From assembly GCF_029784155.1 (NCBI RefSeq), contig NC_073691.1, positions 21,046,006 through 21,110,005 of the forward strand: a DNA stretch of 64,000 bases, read 5' to 3'. This document shows positions 34,985 through 46,232 of this stretch, one piece after another; within the stretch, counting starts at the first letter, position 1, and each line of letters opens with the position of its first letter. Origin of the DNA: Uranotaenia lowii (taxonomy: Eukaryota; Arthropoda; Insecta; Diptera; Culicidae). The notes under the pieces were generated by a model. That model had not been told where the DNA came from. It ran no database searches and worked only from the letters and a program-made list of their open reading frames with translations. Both the position numbers and the translations under genes were made by a program.

Positions 34985-35950
34985 AATCCTTGTTCTAGTC
35001 CTTGCCCTTATTCTGGTACTAGCTCTAGTCCTGGTACTAGCTCTATCCATGGTCTAGTCTTTGTCATAGTCCTCGTACTAATCCCTTCCCTAGACCTAGT
35101 TCTAGTTATAGTCCTAAGATTAGTCTATGTCCTTGTCTTGGTCCTTGTCCTAGTCCTTGTCCTAGTCCTTGTCCTAGTCCTTGTCCTAGTCCTTGTCCTA
35201 GTCCTTGTCCTAGTCCTTGTCCTAGTCCTTGTCCTAGTCCTTGTCCTAGTCCTTGTCCTAGTCCTTGTCCTAGTCCTTGTCCTAGTCCTTGTCCTAGTCC
35301 TTGTCTTAGTCCTTGTCCTAGTCCTTGTCCTAGTCCTTGTCTTAGTCCTTGTCTTAGTCCTTGTCCTAGTCCTTGTCCTAGTCCTTGTCCTAGTCCTTGT
35401 CCTAGTCCTTGTCCTAGTCCTTGTCCTAGTCCTTGTCCTAGTCCTTGTCCTAGTCCTTGTCCTAGTCCTTGTCCTAGTCCTTGTCCTAGTCCTTGTCCTA
35501 GTCCTTGTCCTAGTCCTTGTCCTAGTCCTTGTCCTAGTCCTTGTCCTTGTCCTAGTCCTTGTCCTAGTCCTTGTCCTAGTCCTTGTCCTAGTCCTTGTCC
35601 TAGTCCTTGTCCTAGTCCTTGTCCTAGTCCTTGTCCTAGTCCTTGTCCTAGTCCTTGTCCTAGTCCTTGTCCTAGTCCTTGTCCTAGTCCTTGTCCTAGT
35701 TCTTGTCCTAGTCCTTGTCCTAGTCCTTGTCCTAGTCCTTGTCCTAGTCCTTGTCCTAGTCCTTGTCCTAGTCCTTGTCCTAGTCCTTGTCCTAGTCCTT
35801 GTCCTAGTCCTTGTCCTAGTCCTTGTCCTAGTCCTTGTCCTAGTCCTTGTCCTAGTCCTTGTCCTAGTCCTGGTCCTTGTCCTAGCCCTATTCCTTGTCC
35901 TAGACCTAGCACATGTTCTAGTCCTGTTCTTAGTCCTGGTCTTAGTCTAA
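34985..35950. repeat. 12-bp minisatellite CCTAGTCCTTGT
   Basis: Tandem 12-bp units, nearly perfect from about 35140 to 35865, with degenerate units at both margins (CTAGCTCTAGTCCTGGTA type at the left). One 6-bp slip (CCTTGTCCTTGT) is at about 35541. Because 12 is divisible by 3 both strands stay open: the + frame reads (LV)n and the - frame (GQGL)n. The glycine/glutamine frame looks silk-like but is a by-product of the repeat; there is no flanking coding context. Confidence 0.97.
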
Positions 35951-36002
35951 AACCTTTTACTTTTATTTGTCCTAAATGAATTTTCTTATACATATAAACC
36001 TT

Positions 36003-37465
36003 ATCTCTAACGGATTTCACTCCAAATCGACACGAAGTTGGCATGACCCTCCCAGAATTCAATGTAAGTTCGTGAGCATAAAGATCTTACCTAGTGAAGC
36101 AACTTGGCATACTTAGTTTTCCCGAAAATTATCTAGACTAACATTTGAAAACGGCCAAACTTTTCTGGCGAAAATTTTAAAAACATTTTAAGGTCGAAAA
36201 ATACAATTCCTACACTAAGGTTGCCAGATTGACGGATATTTAATACTTAATTCAAGAACAGTCCGGCCCGGCCAGGTTGCCCGGATTTCACTAAAAAATG
36301 CCCGGATTTTGTTCGTGTTTACTCATTTTTTTTGGCAAATTTAACAACAAAAAAAAACAACAAACACCTTCAAAACGAATTTTTTTCAACAAGTTTTATA
36401 AAAATAGTCATGAAATGTTTTTTGGAAGCCTAAAATACGGTTCAAAATCTATCGATGAGTTTTGATGAAAAAAAAATTTTTTTTTCTTGATTTTTGTTGA
36501 GAAATTTCTGTGTTGTACTTGCTGATAAAATTCTGGCAACCTTATCCTACACAAATGTGGTTCATGAGAGAGTTTTGGAATAATGATTGAAATTCTAAAA
36601 AAAAATATTGATTTTTTTGTAAATAAGAGCTTTGATTGTAATAATTAATGATAAAGGTAAGTAAAAACCCTACACTAAAAAAAAATGCAAACTAAAAACT
36701 TAAAACGATTTAAAAATTGGCCATCTCAGTATTCAATCTTTTTTTTTTGTGGTGGGGAATAATGTGGTCTACAACTCTTCTAAATATCGCAAAGTGAATA
36801 CGTACTGAAAAAAAGTTTTTTTCTATCAAATTTTTTTTTATTTTTTTTTATGAAAAACGAAAAACAAAGGTTTTGGGTGTATAACAATGAAACTTAATAA
36901 GAATCAGATCATTATAGAGTAATCCGTTGACTTTTGGCATATTTGAAAATAAAAACTACAATAATTGTTGATGGGAGGGTGCGTATGATCGACCTTTATA
37001 GAGCATTTGACGAAGTTTCAATAAAAATGACCAGATGTTTTGAGTTCACACAAATATTTTATTTCGACTTTTTGGCTACTCGTCTTAGGTTTTTTTTTAT
37101 CAAATTCTAAGATGACGTTTTTAGTAAATTGAGTTTTAGTTTTTTAAATGCTTTTTTCTCAGTGTAGGATTTTTAAATATTTTTTGTCAATATTTTTTTC
37201 TAAAAACTCAATTATTTTTCTAAAACTCTCCCGTAGACTACATTTGTGTAGGAATTGTAATTTTAGAGCTAAAAATATTCATAAAAAAATCGCCTGAAAA
37301 ATTTAGCCCTTTTCAAATGTTAGTCCAGATCATTTTTGGGAAGACTAAGTATGCCAAGAGCCTCAACTATGTAAGGACTATACACACACAAAGTTTCATT
37401 CAATTTTAAGAGGGTCATGCCAGATATTGTGTCGAGTTGGCGCTAAATCCGTCATCTATCCACAA
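36003..37465. mobile_element. Foldback element with long inverted arms, carrying a nested MITE
   Basis: Left arm about 36003-36740, right arm about 37080-37465. Mirrored pairs include ACGGATTTCACTCC with ACGGATTTAGCGCC, GGCATGACCCTC in both, CTTGGCATACTTAG in both, GACTAACATTTGAAAA in both, ACAATTCCTACAC in both, and GAGAGTTTTGGAATAAT with GAGAGTTTTAGAAAAAT. The left arm is interrupted by a family-2 MITE at 36216-36544; the right arm keeps the uninterrupted site. No transposase. The outer duplication may be AACCTTATC but is not secure. Confidence 0.8.
36216..36544 (+). mobile_element. hAT-like MITE, family 2, with perfect target duplication
   Basis: A 329-bp element beginning TAAGGTTGCCAGATTG and ending AATTCTGGCAACCTTA. 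It is flanked by a perfect duplication TCCTACAC (36208-36215 and 36545-36552). The inverted arm of the host element around 37225-37245 reads ATTTGTGTAGGAATTG, that is, a single TCCTACAC: a natural empty site proving the insertion and its 8-bp duplication. Confidence 0.93.
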
Positions 37466-39418
37466 ATTAAAAACCTTATCCCAAAATTTAACCGATTCCA
37501 CCCCTTTGAAAGTAAAAGGGGTTTGTGATCATAAACTTATGTACAACAACATCACAATCATGTAAAACACCATGTAATTCTTTGGTTTATTCAATTACTC
37601 AATGTTTCAAATTCTGTTCCTCGCAACAAGGAAGCTGTCGCTTCATGTACCAGGCTTTGCACCCCGAAAAAAAATCGAAGGTAAAGCCGGGACTTGTGTA
37701 CGGATATTTTGACGGCATGCACTAACTTCGCGTCTTGTTCGAACAAACCGGCGCGGCGCCGCGGCTCTTATGACTTTTCCTTATCACGCATGATTGATTT
37801 CTGTTCGCGGCGGCGGCAGCATTTTTTTTTCTTGTGATGTCCAAAAAACAGGTCCAGTCGACTGATTCTTATGTCATCCTATAAAAAGTCATGTAAAGGT
37901 TCAACTGTTCCTTAAAATTTTGAACTTCAGCAATTAGTCAAAATCGTCATCAGCTCAGCTAGATCTAAATTTGAACCCTAAAAGGGTGACTTTACAATTT
38001 CGAATTGTACACTTACTCAATATGAACGTAAATGGATTTATTACTCATTCTGGCTATAATGACTTTCCGGGTGACGGTCCAATAGACGTTCGATTTCCGG
38101 TTGTGTTGCTTTGGTGCAGTTGCATTAAATTTCAACCAAGCCCGCATTTTTTCACAGCGTCTTTCGATTCTGACGATAGGTTCTGATTTTTCGAAATCAA
38201 CTTGTGACTGTTTTTCATCATTCTGTTTTGGGGAGCCGTCTTACTTAAAAAGGAGTATTTTGTACGCAATGAAACAACTCAAAAACGAACACATTTGAAG
38301 CTTTTTCTTTTTTGTTTTCTTTTTGGAACATAATCTGATCCTCAGTTTAAACCAGTAACAAATACTGTTTGCTCAAAAATTTAGGTCCAAAACTCACAAG
38401 TTCATTTAATGGTATTTAGATTTTTTTTAATTTAAACGGATTGTGTTTTGCGTGCAATTGATCCAACTTAACAGGACTTTACACAGTGCTCAAAAGTGTT
38501 TGAGGCCAAACAATTCAACGAAAATTTTTAAAACTACTTAACCATTCATTAAAAAAACGCACGCAGTAACGACTTGGCCACTTTGCAATCAAAGATTCAC
38601 AAAATAATGAAAAACCCAAACCCAAACCCAAAACGGCGTTCGTTCAGCTTCAATTCCAGTCCGACAGCATCTCGGTAGCAATTGGCAGCCTTTGGATCGC
38701 GGGTTTTTTTTTTCGGGGGAAGTTCCCTTCTGGAACGACTCAACAATGGACACGACTGGATGACTTTCGGATTTGATTCAAGAGATTTGACCGCAGGGTA
38801 CGCTGTTTGATAGATTGCTGGATCGATGGATGAATGGGTTCCGAAAGTTTGAAGTTTGAAGCTCTCGTCGTTATTTTGTCCATGGCCGCTTCCCAGCTGG
38901 AATGTTTGGCTTCGAGTGGAAACCCATGAGGGTACCATTATATTTTTGATGTATCAAAATGAAGCGAGACGGAGAATGGGCTCCTCTGGATCGGTTTGAC
39001 CTGATTAGTGATGAATAGTGTGTTCCTCTTCTTGAAAGGGGGAAGGTTGTGAAATTTTTTAAAAGTGATTTCCGCGGGACTTGACACGTATATGGAAAGG
39101 TAGCAATAAGTGAGCTGAGAAGGCTTTTAAAAGCTGACATGAAGTTTTTTTTTTTTAAAGAGGAATTAATTTTCCGATTTGTTGATTAGAACAACCAATT
39201 GCGTGATGAGATCTGGGTAAAATAAAAAAAGATGTTTTTCAATCAAAACAAATTTATTTTTAGAGTTGAAAATGAAATTTGAGAGTTGAAGGCTGGAGTT
39301 TAAGTCTAAGAGCCGTCAGTCGAGAGCCTGAAGATTACAGTTGGAAATGCGATTTATAAAAAAAATCTAGAAAACCTAAAATCGATGGATGAATGCATCA
39401 ACAAAAAAGTGACAGATT
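37466..39418. other. Unique region, nothing assigned
   Basis: 37600-37860 and 38590-39000 are less AT-rich. They include a CGGCGCGGCGCCGCGG word near 37749 and a GCGGCGGCGGCAG word near 37807. ORFs of 65 to 113 codons exist on both strands without domains. It may hold regulatory DNA. No repeat or TIR identified. Confidence 0.35.
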
Positions 39419-39738
39419 GAACGATTGACATATTAAGAGATTGATAGATTGATAGATTGATAGATTGATAGATTGATAGATTGATAGATTGATAGATTGA
39501 TAGATTGATAGATTGATAGATTGATAGATTGATAGATTGATAGATTGATAGATTGATAGATTGATAGATTGATAGATTGATAGATTGATAGATTGATAGA
39601 TTGATAGATTGATAGATTGATAGATTGATAGATTGATAGATTGATAGATTGATAGATTGATAGATTGATAGATTGATAGATTGATAGATTGACAGATTGA
39701 TAGATTGATAGATTGATAGATTGATAGATTGATAGATT
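39419..39738. repeat. 8-bp array GATTGATA
   Basis: Nearly perfect tandem octamers (about 40 copies) with a single substitution (GACAGATTGATA near 39690). The minus-strand frame reads (INLSIYQS)n, a by-product of the 8-bp unit repeating its reading every 24 bases. It abuts the 9-bp satellite with only about 10 bases between. Confidence 0.97.
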
Positions 39739-39739
39739 G

Positions 39740-40525
39740 TCATTTTTTTATTTGTCATTTTTGACATTTTTGTAATTTTTGATATTTTTGACATTTTTGA
39801 AGTTTTTGATATTTTTGACATTTTTGACTTTCTGACATTTTTTACCTTTTTGAAATTTTTCACATTTTTGACGTTTTTGACATTTTTGACATTTTTGACA
39901 TTTTTGACATTTTTGACATTTTTGACATTTTTGACATTTTTGACATTTTTGACATTTTTGACATTTTTGACATTTTTGACATTTTTGACATTTTTGACAT
40001 TTTTGACATTTTAGACAATTTTGACATTTTTGACATTTTTGGCATTTTTAGCATTTTTGACATTTTTTACATTTATGACATTTATGACATTTTTGACATT
40101 TTTGACATTTTTGACATTTTTTACATTTTTTACATTTTTGACATTTTTGACATTTTTGACATTTTTGACATTTTTGACATTTTTGACATTTTTGAAATTT
40201 TTGACATTTTTGACATTTTTGACATTTTTGGCATTTTTGACATTTTTGACATTTTTGACATTTTTGACATTTTTGACATTTTTGACATTTTTGACATTTT
40301 TTACATTTTTGACATTTTTGACATTTTTGACATTTTTGACATTTTTGACATTTTTGACATTTTTGACATTTTTGACATTTTTGACATTTTTGATATTCTT
40401 GACATTTTTGACTTTTTTGACATTTTTTACATATTTGACATTTTTGACATTTTTGACATTTTTGAAATTTTTGAAATTTTTGAAATTTTTGAAATTTTTG
40501 AAATTTTTGATATTTTTGACATTTT
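39740..40525 (-). repeat. 9-bp satellite, TGTCAAAAA subfamily
   Basis: The + strand reads (TTTTTGACA)n, whose reverse complement is TGTCAAAAA. This differs from the other islands: the TGACA core is inverted relative to the A5 tract. The first 100 bases and 40395-40525 are degenerate; 40440-40510 includes a run of TTTTTGAAA. Minus-frame ORFs (KMS)n are repeat by-products. Confidence 0.95.
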
Positions 40526-41240
40526 AGACATTTTTGTCGCTTTTGTCATTTTTGTCGTTTTTGTCATTTTTGTCGTTTCTGTCATTTGTGTCAATTTTAT
40601 CATTTTTATCATTTTTATCATTTTTGTCATATTTTTCATTTTTGTCATTTTTGTCATTTTTGTCATTTTTGTCATTTTTGTCATTTTTGTCATTTTTGTC
40701 ATTTTTGTCATTTTTGTCATTTTTTGTCATTTTTGTCATTTTTGTCATTTTTGTCATTTTTGTCATTTTTGTCATTTTTGTCATTTTTGTCATTTTTGTC
40801 ATTTTTGTCATTTTTGTCATTTTTGTCATTTTTGTCATTTTTGTCATTTTTGTCATTTTTGTCATTTTTGTCATTTTTGTCATTTTTGTCATTTTTGTCA
40901 TTTTTGTCATTTTTGTCATTTTTGTCATTTTTGTCATTTTTGTCATTTTTGTCATTTTTGTCATTTTTGTCATTTTTATCATTTTTGTCATTTTTGTCAT
41001 TTTTGTCATTTTTGTCATTTTTGTCATTTTTGTCATTTTTGTCATTTTTGTCATTTTTGTCATTTTTGTCATTTTTGTCATTTTTGTCATTTTTGTCATT
41101 TTTGTCATTTTTGTCATTTTTGTCATTTTTGTCATTTTTGTCATTTTTGTCATTTTTGTCATTTTTGACATTTTTGTCATTCCTGACATTTTTGACATTT
41201 TTGACATTTTTGTCATATTTGTCATTTTTAGCAATTTTGA
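40526..41240 (-). repeat. 9-bp satellite, TGACAAAAA subfamily, reverse orientation
   Basis: The + strand reads (TTTTTGTCA)n, the reverse complement of TGACAAAAA. It follows directly on the TGTCAAAAA block with the switch at about 40526-40545. Clean between about 40620 and 41165, then mixed TGACA/TGTCA units to 41240. Confidence 0.95.
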
Positions 41241-41945
41241 CAATTTTGTTGTTTTAGACATTTTTGGAATTATCCTAGATTTTGTCAATTATGCATTTTT
41301 TTTTTTTATCGCTTCTGTCATTTTATTGTTTTTCTTATTATTGTTCCTTTATTATTTTGTCATTTTCATTATGTCTTTTTGACTGATGTTTTTTGTATTT
41401 TTTTTTTAAATATTATTGATTTTTTTTTCTTCTTCTTCATATTTGTTTTTTTTTTTATTTTTGTGTCTTTATTTATTTTTGTAATTCTTGGCATTTTTTT
41501 TAAATATTTTTAATTGTTGTATTTTTTGTCATTCTTGTTATTTTTGTTAGTTTGTATTCTTTTGAATTTTGTCAACTTTCTATTTTTGTCATTTTTTAAT
41601 TTTAATCGTTTTTGTATTTTTTTTTATATTTGTATTATTTTTCACATTTTTTTATCATTTTTTTTTGTTCTTGTTGTTTTTTTCGTTACTGAATTTGCTT
41701 TTCTTTTCTTTTTTTCTTTTTCAGCTGTATTGTTATTATTTTATGTTTTTCAATTTTTTTTTCTTCTTTATAATTTTTGTTTTTTTTTTCATGATTTTTT
41801 TATTTTTTCATTTTTGTAATTTTTTGTTCATTTCTGTAGTTTTGTTTAAATTTCATTTTTGGCAACTTTGTTGCTTTTTTGCATTTTTTTGAATTATTGT
41901 CCTTTTTGCCATTTTTTTTTTTTATTCTTTTCATTCCGTCTTTTT
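41241..41945. repeat. Degenerate T-rich satellite decay zone
   Basis: Very T-rich sequence with residual TTTTTGTCATT and TTTTTGTAATTT words but no maintained period. Long phenylalanine/leucine frames on the + strand reflect the T content. Confidence 0.6.
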
Positions 41946-41957
41946 TGTCATTGCCAA

Positions 41958-42540
41958 ATTTTTTGATTATAAACTGAAAACTGATCGCTTGAAATTTGAA
42001 AGTTGAGATTTGAGACTTGAAAATTGAGTGTTGAGTATTGAAAGTTGCAAGTTTGTGTTGTAAGAATTGAGAGTCGTAAAATAAGAGTCAAGAGTCGTAA
42101 GTCGACAGTTGAAAAATAGGAGTTGAAAATCAAAAAATGAAAATTGAGAGTTGAGAGTTCAGTGTTGACAGTGAGAGTTGAAAGTTTCTAATTCAGAGAC
42201 GCTAGTTTAGAGTTAAAAGTTGAATGTTGAGCATTGAGAGTTGACAATTGAATTTTTAAAGTTGAGAGTTGAGAGTCAAAATTTGAGAGTTTAGAGTTGA
42301 AAATCAAGAGCTAGGAGTTGAGAAGAATAAGTTGAGATTCAAGAGTATAGAATCGAGAGGCGAGAGTCGAAAGAACACAGTTTAAGAAAAGAAATGAAAA
42401 TTGTAAGTCGAGAGTTGACAGTTAAGATTTCACAATTGAGAATTGAGAGATCGTTACAAGATGACAGTGATGAGTTTTCAGCTGAAAGTTGTTCAGCAAA
42501 ACTTTTAACGGTTGAATGTTGAGATTTCAAAGTTGTGAAT
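41958..42540. repeat. Degenerate 7-bp repeat, GAGTTGA type
   Basis: Imperfect heptamer-derived units such as GAGAGTTGAGAGTTGA, GAAAGTTGAG and AAGAGTCAAGAGTCG. This is the same unit family as the clean arrays at 43540-44378 and 46226-46560 but heavily mutated, so probably older. Confidence 0.8.
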
Positions 42541-43539
42541 CAAATTGAGCTTTCGTAGTGTTTTGTATGTATATTCGAAATAAAAAAAATAGCGCTTGTT
42601 TTCCTATTTTTATCTTCAATGAAAAAAATCAGTCATTACATTTTTTTTTTGGCTTTAAGTGACCTCAAAACAAAACTTCTTCAACTTCTTTTTTCTGACC
42701 ACAGAAACGAAAAACCGACCACCCATTTCAATGTCAATGTTAAACGCCCCATCCGAAATTGTGGCTAAATTTAGGCCAATTTGCATTCAATCATCGATCG
42801 AGCATCTTTTGGTGGTGAAAATTCACCCACCGCCTACTGAAAAATCGGCAAAGACGAACCGATTAAAAAGTCAAACGAAACGATAAACGAATTGCTCAAA
42901 ATTACCATGGCCTGCTGCTGCTTTTGCTTCTCGTTTCCGTTACCAAGAGCAACCAAATTGATGATGATGATGATGGAGTTGTTGTAGCGGCGTAGCTGAT
43001 ATGCTGATATGTAGTTTTTTTAAAGAGAGGTTAACAATTTGCGGCGGATACCGCACAATAATCATGGCGCGTGAGCAGTGAAGCCAAAAGATGGAATTAA
43101 GAAGATCGATCGCCTCGAAGGCCTTGATCATCACGTTTAAGTGGGAGAGGATGGATGGAAGAAAATGGAGAAATTATCTTGGCAGTAATAAAAAAAAATC
43201 CGCGAAAGATGTTATTGATTTGTTTAAGTTTTTTTCTGCGGCTTCCAGTCCGAAGAAAGTTTGTGTTAGATGGGTTTCTTTGCTAATGTATTGGCTGATT
43301 CTTTTTTCGATTCTGCTTTTTTACTGAGCGATTCAAATCTGAAGCCTTTCTAGCTCTACTAATTGATTGGAAAGATATTTTTACTGCGAGTGAAATGCAA
43401 AGAAATTAATTTATCTTTTTTATGAATCACCACTTGAGATTGGAGATTCAATTTCAAAATACAGAGCTAGGTTTTAGTTCCCGAAAGGATAATCTACCGA
43501 CGTCCATATATCGAATTCTGGTTCAATACCTAGCCAGTA
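42541..43539. other. Unique region between heptamer arrays
   Basis: 42660-43150 is less AT-rich (for example CACCCACCGCCTACTG) with a GATGATGATGATGAT microsatellite at about 42958. Short ORFs (75-78 codons) have no domain. It could include conserved noncoding sequence; not assignable. Confidence 0.35.
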
Positions 43540-44378
43540 GTAAGGAGTTAAGAGTTAAAAGTGAAGAGTTAAGAGTCAAAAGTCAAGAGTTGAAAGTTAA
43601 GAGTTGAGAGTAAGGAGTTAAAAGTGAAGAGTTAAGAATTAAAAGTCAAGAATTAAAAGTTAAGAGTTGAGAGTTAAGAGTTAAGAGTTAAGAGTTAAGA
43701 GTTGAGAGATAAGAGTTAAGAGTCGAGAGTTAAGAGTTAAGAGTTAAAAGTGAAGAGTCAAGAGTTAAGAGTCTAGAGTCAAGAATCAAGAGTCAAGAGT
43801 CCAGAGTCAAGAGTCAAAAGTCAAGAGTCAAGAGTTGATGGTTGATAGTTGAGAGTTGAGAGTTGAGAGTTAAGAGTTAAGAGTCAAGAGTTAAGAGCTA
43901 AAAGCTAAGAGTTAAAAGCTAAATTTAAGAGTTAAGAGTCAAGAGTCAAGAGTCAAGAGTCAAGTGTCAAGAGTCAAGAATCAAGAGTCAAGAGTCAAGA
44001 GTCAAGAGTCAAGAGTCGAGAGTCGAGAGTCGAGAGTCGAGAGTCGAAAGTCAAGAGTCAAGAGTCAAGAGTCGAGAGTCGAGAGTCAAGAATCAAGAGT
44101 CAAGAGTCAAGAGTCATGAGCCAAGAGCCAAGAGTCAAGAGTCAAGAGTCAAGAGTCAAGAGTCAAGAGTCAAGAGTCAAGAGTCAAGAGACAAGAGTCA
44201 AGAGTCAAGAGTCAAGAGTCAAGAATCAAGAGTCAAGAGTCAAGAGTCAAGAGTCAAGAGTCAAGAGTCAAGAGTCAAGAGTCAAGAGTCAAGAGTCAAG
44301 AGTCAAGAGTCAAGAATCAAGAGTCAAGAGTCAAGAGTCAGGAGTCAGGAGTCAGGAGTCAAGAGTCAAGAGTCAAGA
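43540..44378. repeat. 7-bp array GAGTTAA to GAGTCAA, left half
   Basis: Heptamer units, mixed GAGTTAA/GAGTTGA/GAGTCAA from 43540 to about 43930, becoming almost pure GAGTCAA from about 44100 to 44378. The array is interrupted at 44379 by the poly(T) that marks the 3' end of a minus-strand retrotransposon and resumes at about 46226 with the same GAGTCAA unit. Confidence 0.95.
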
Positions 44379-46225
44379 TTTTTTTTTTTTTTACAAGATG
44401 GAAATTTGACTTCAAACCATAACAGCCGGGTGTTTGCTGCCGTGTGTGGGTTCGTCCCACTAAAACCACCTTGGGCTTCGTGTGCCAGATGTGCCCCTTG
44501 GTTTCACCCTATGATACTACATCAAGGGGTAGGCTGTGCTCATGCACTTATACATCTCACCCTTTTCCTCTTTCTCAATTTTTCCTCAATTTCTCCTTGA
44601 TCATCGTTCTGCTTTATCCTTTTTCCTCCTTCTCCTTTTCCTCTATCGTCAACTTCAGACTGGTACGGAAGACCCCGAAACGTGTGCCGGTTAGGTAACG
44701 CTTTCATAATAACTCACGCCCGTCACAGCATCCACTATCCCGGGGACCTCGAAACGTGTGCCGGTTAGGTAACGCTTTCAAAGTAACTCGCGCCCGTCAC
44801 AGTAACCACTTCCGCAGGATTTCTAACCACCAAGGCATGGCCGATTGAGAAACTACCAAGCTAGAATACCGACACGACCACCCCGAATGGTATCTCCGCT
44901 TCCTTTTGCTGCAGGAAAGATCGTAGCTGAGTACGTGAGACCTTTTAAGTCCCACCACACGTATGAGTCCAGATTAGGGTTATACCGCGCCCTAAGATCG
45001 CGTTGCTTTTGAATTGAAGTGTCATACGAGGCCCAAGACCTTTCATTAGCTTGTCAAATTTGGTTGACTATCTCGCTCTCTCCGTTCATCATCTTTCCTG
45101 ATCCTTATCAGATCGCGCATGATTTGCGAGATTTCGTCGACTATAGCACGCCATGACTGTTCGTCGCGACACATTTCACTCACTATGTTTTCAGCGTTCA
45201 AATTTTGAAGTTGTTGACGCCTTGAATTGAACCTGGGGCAGACAAAGATAGCATGTTCTGCCGATTCCTCCGTCTCTACGCATTCCGGGCAATAAGGCGA
45301 GCTGATAAGCTTAAACCGATGAAGGTATTGCTTAAAGCACCCATGACCCGAAAGGAACTGCGTCAGGTAGAAGTTGACCTCTCCATACTTCCGATTTACC
45401 CAGTCTGAAAGTCTCGGGATTAGCCTATGCGTCCATCTTGCGTTGTTCGATGCGTCCCATTGCTCCTGCCACTTGAGCATTGACGCTGCTCGTTGAATAT
45501 TACGCACTCCTCTAACAGCTCTTGCTTTGTAACATTCCATATCCTCCGCCAGAGTTATGTCGATGGGAACCATGCCTGCGATGACATAAGCTGCATCTGC
45601 TGATATGGTCCTGTACGCACAGGAAACTCGCATGGCTTAGACCGATGTGTGCTCCGTAATTTGGATCTGTTGCGCTCTACCTCTATCGCGGAGCTCCAGG
45701 CCGCTCCTCCGTATCGTAGTTTCGACAGTGCTACGCTCGCAAGGAGACGTCTCTTGCTACTCTTTGGACCATGGCAGTTCGGCATAATCCAGGCCAATGA
45801 ATCTATGACTTTCGATGCACTTTCGCAACAGTATTTGACATGCGCACCAAAACTTAAGCGATGATCGACCATTACTCCAAGGTATTTCAGCTGCTGTTTC
45901 GAAGATGTCGTGTGCCCTCCAACAGTAATCTCCATGTGCGGCACAACTCTTTTGTTGGTCACGAGTAGAACTTCAGTTTTATGGTGAGCTATCTGAAGCT
46001 TAACTCCCTCCATCCAGATGCCAACCCTTTCTACGGACACCGTTGCAAGGTCTTCTACCTCCTCGATTGTTTCGCCGGTAATCATGAGCACGATATCGTC
46101 AGCAAATCCGACTATCTGCACGCCTGCTGGTAGTTTCAGCGTTAACACCTCATTATACATGGCATTCCAAAGCACAGGTCCGAGTATGGAACCCTGTGGA
46201 ACACCCGCTGTTAGGGCAGTCAAGG
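44379..46225 (-). mobile_element. 5'-truncated R1-like non-LTR retrotransposon in the heptamer array
   Basis: Read on the minus strand, the insertion starts within the RT domain at about 46225 and runs through the C-terminal part of ORF2 to a stop near 45046. About 650 bp of 3'UTR follow, ending in a poly(A) tail (13 T on the + strand at 44379-44391). Both flanks are GAGTCAA heptamers, so target duplication cannot be measured. 5' truncation and an A tail indicate target-primed reverse transcription. The clade is judged from RT motifs: R1/Loa-like within the I/R1 group. Confidence 0.9.
44671..44818 (-). repeat. Two tandem 74-bp units in the retrotransposon 3'UTR
   Basis: Units 44671-44744 and 44745-44818 share GAAACGTGTGCCGGTTAGG, TAACGCTTTCA and CGCCCGTCACAG in the same order. 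Tandem 3'UTR repeats are common in non-LTR retrotransposons and can act in RNA recognition or vary in copy number; which applies here is unknown. Confidence 0.85.
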
Positions 46226-46232
46226 GAGTCAA
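45046..46232 (-). pseudogene. ORF2 remnant: reverse transcriptase C-terminal half, frameshifted
   Basis: Two overlapping minus frames make up the remnant. The upstream frame (46232-45555) enters the RT domain at AGVPQGSILGPVLWN and has the catalytic FADD box at residues 43-46 (about 46095-46106). AHHKTEVLLV follows near residues 82-91 and LGVMVD near 118-123: palm and thumb motifs in the order typical of R1-clade polymerases. Near 45635 the coding sequence shifts into the second frame (45633-45046, 195 codons). That frame holds a C-terminal zinc-binding CX2CX8HX4C (C115, C118, H127, C132). The endonuclease and N-terminal RT are missing through 5' truncation. With the frameshift the copy is dead. 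The first eight residues of the upstream frame come from array and junction DNA. Confidence 0.9.

Noticed and set aside
35106..36062. 318-codon minus-strand frame of GQGL repeats resembling a silk or structural protein
   Set aside because: It is the reverse frame of the 12-bp minisatellite; the opposite strand is equally open as LV repeats, and there is no signal peptide, splice or conserved flank.
39354..39863. 169-codon minus frame of INLSIYQS repeats
   Set aside because: Translation of the GATTGATA octamer array; not a gene.
43540..44378. CRISPR-like array
   Set aside because: Units are contiguous heptamers without spacers, in a eukaryotic context.
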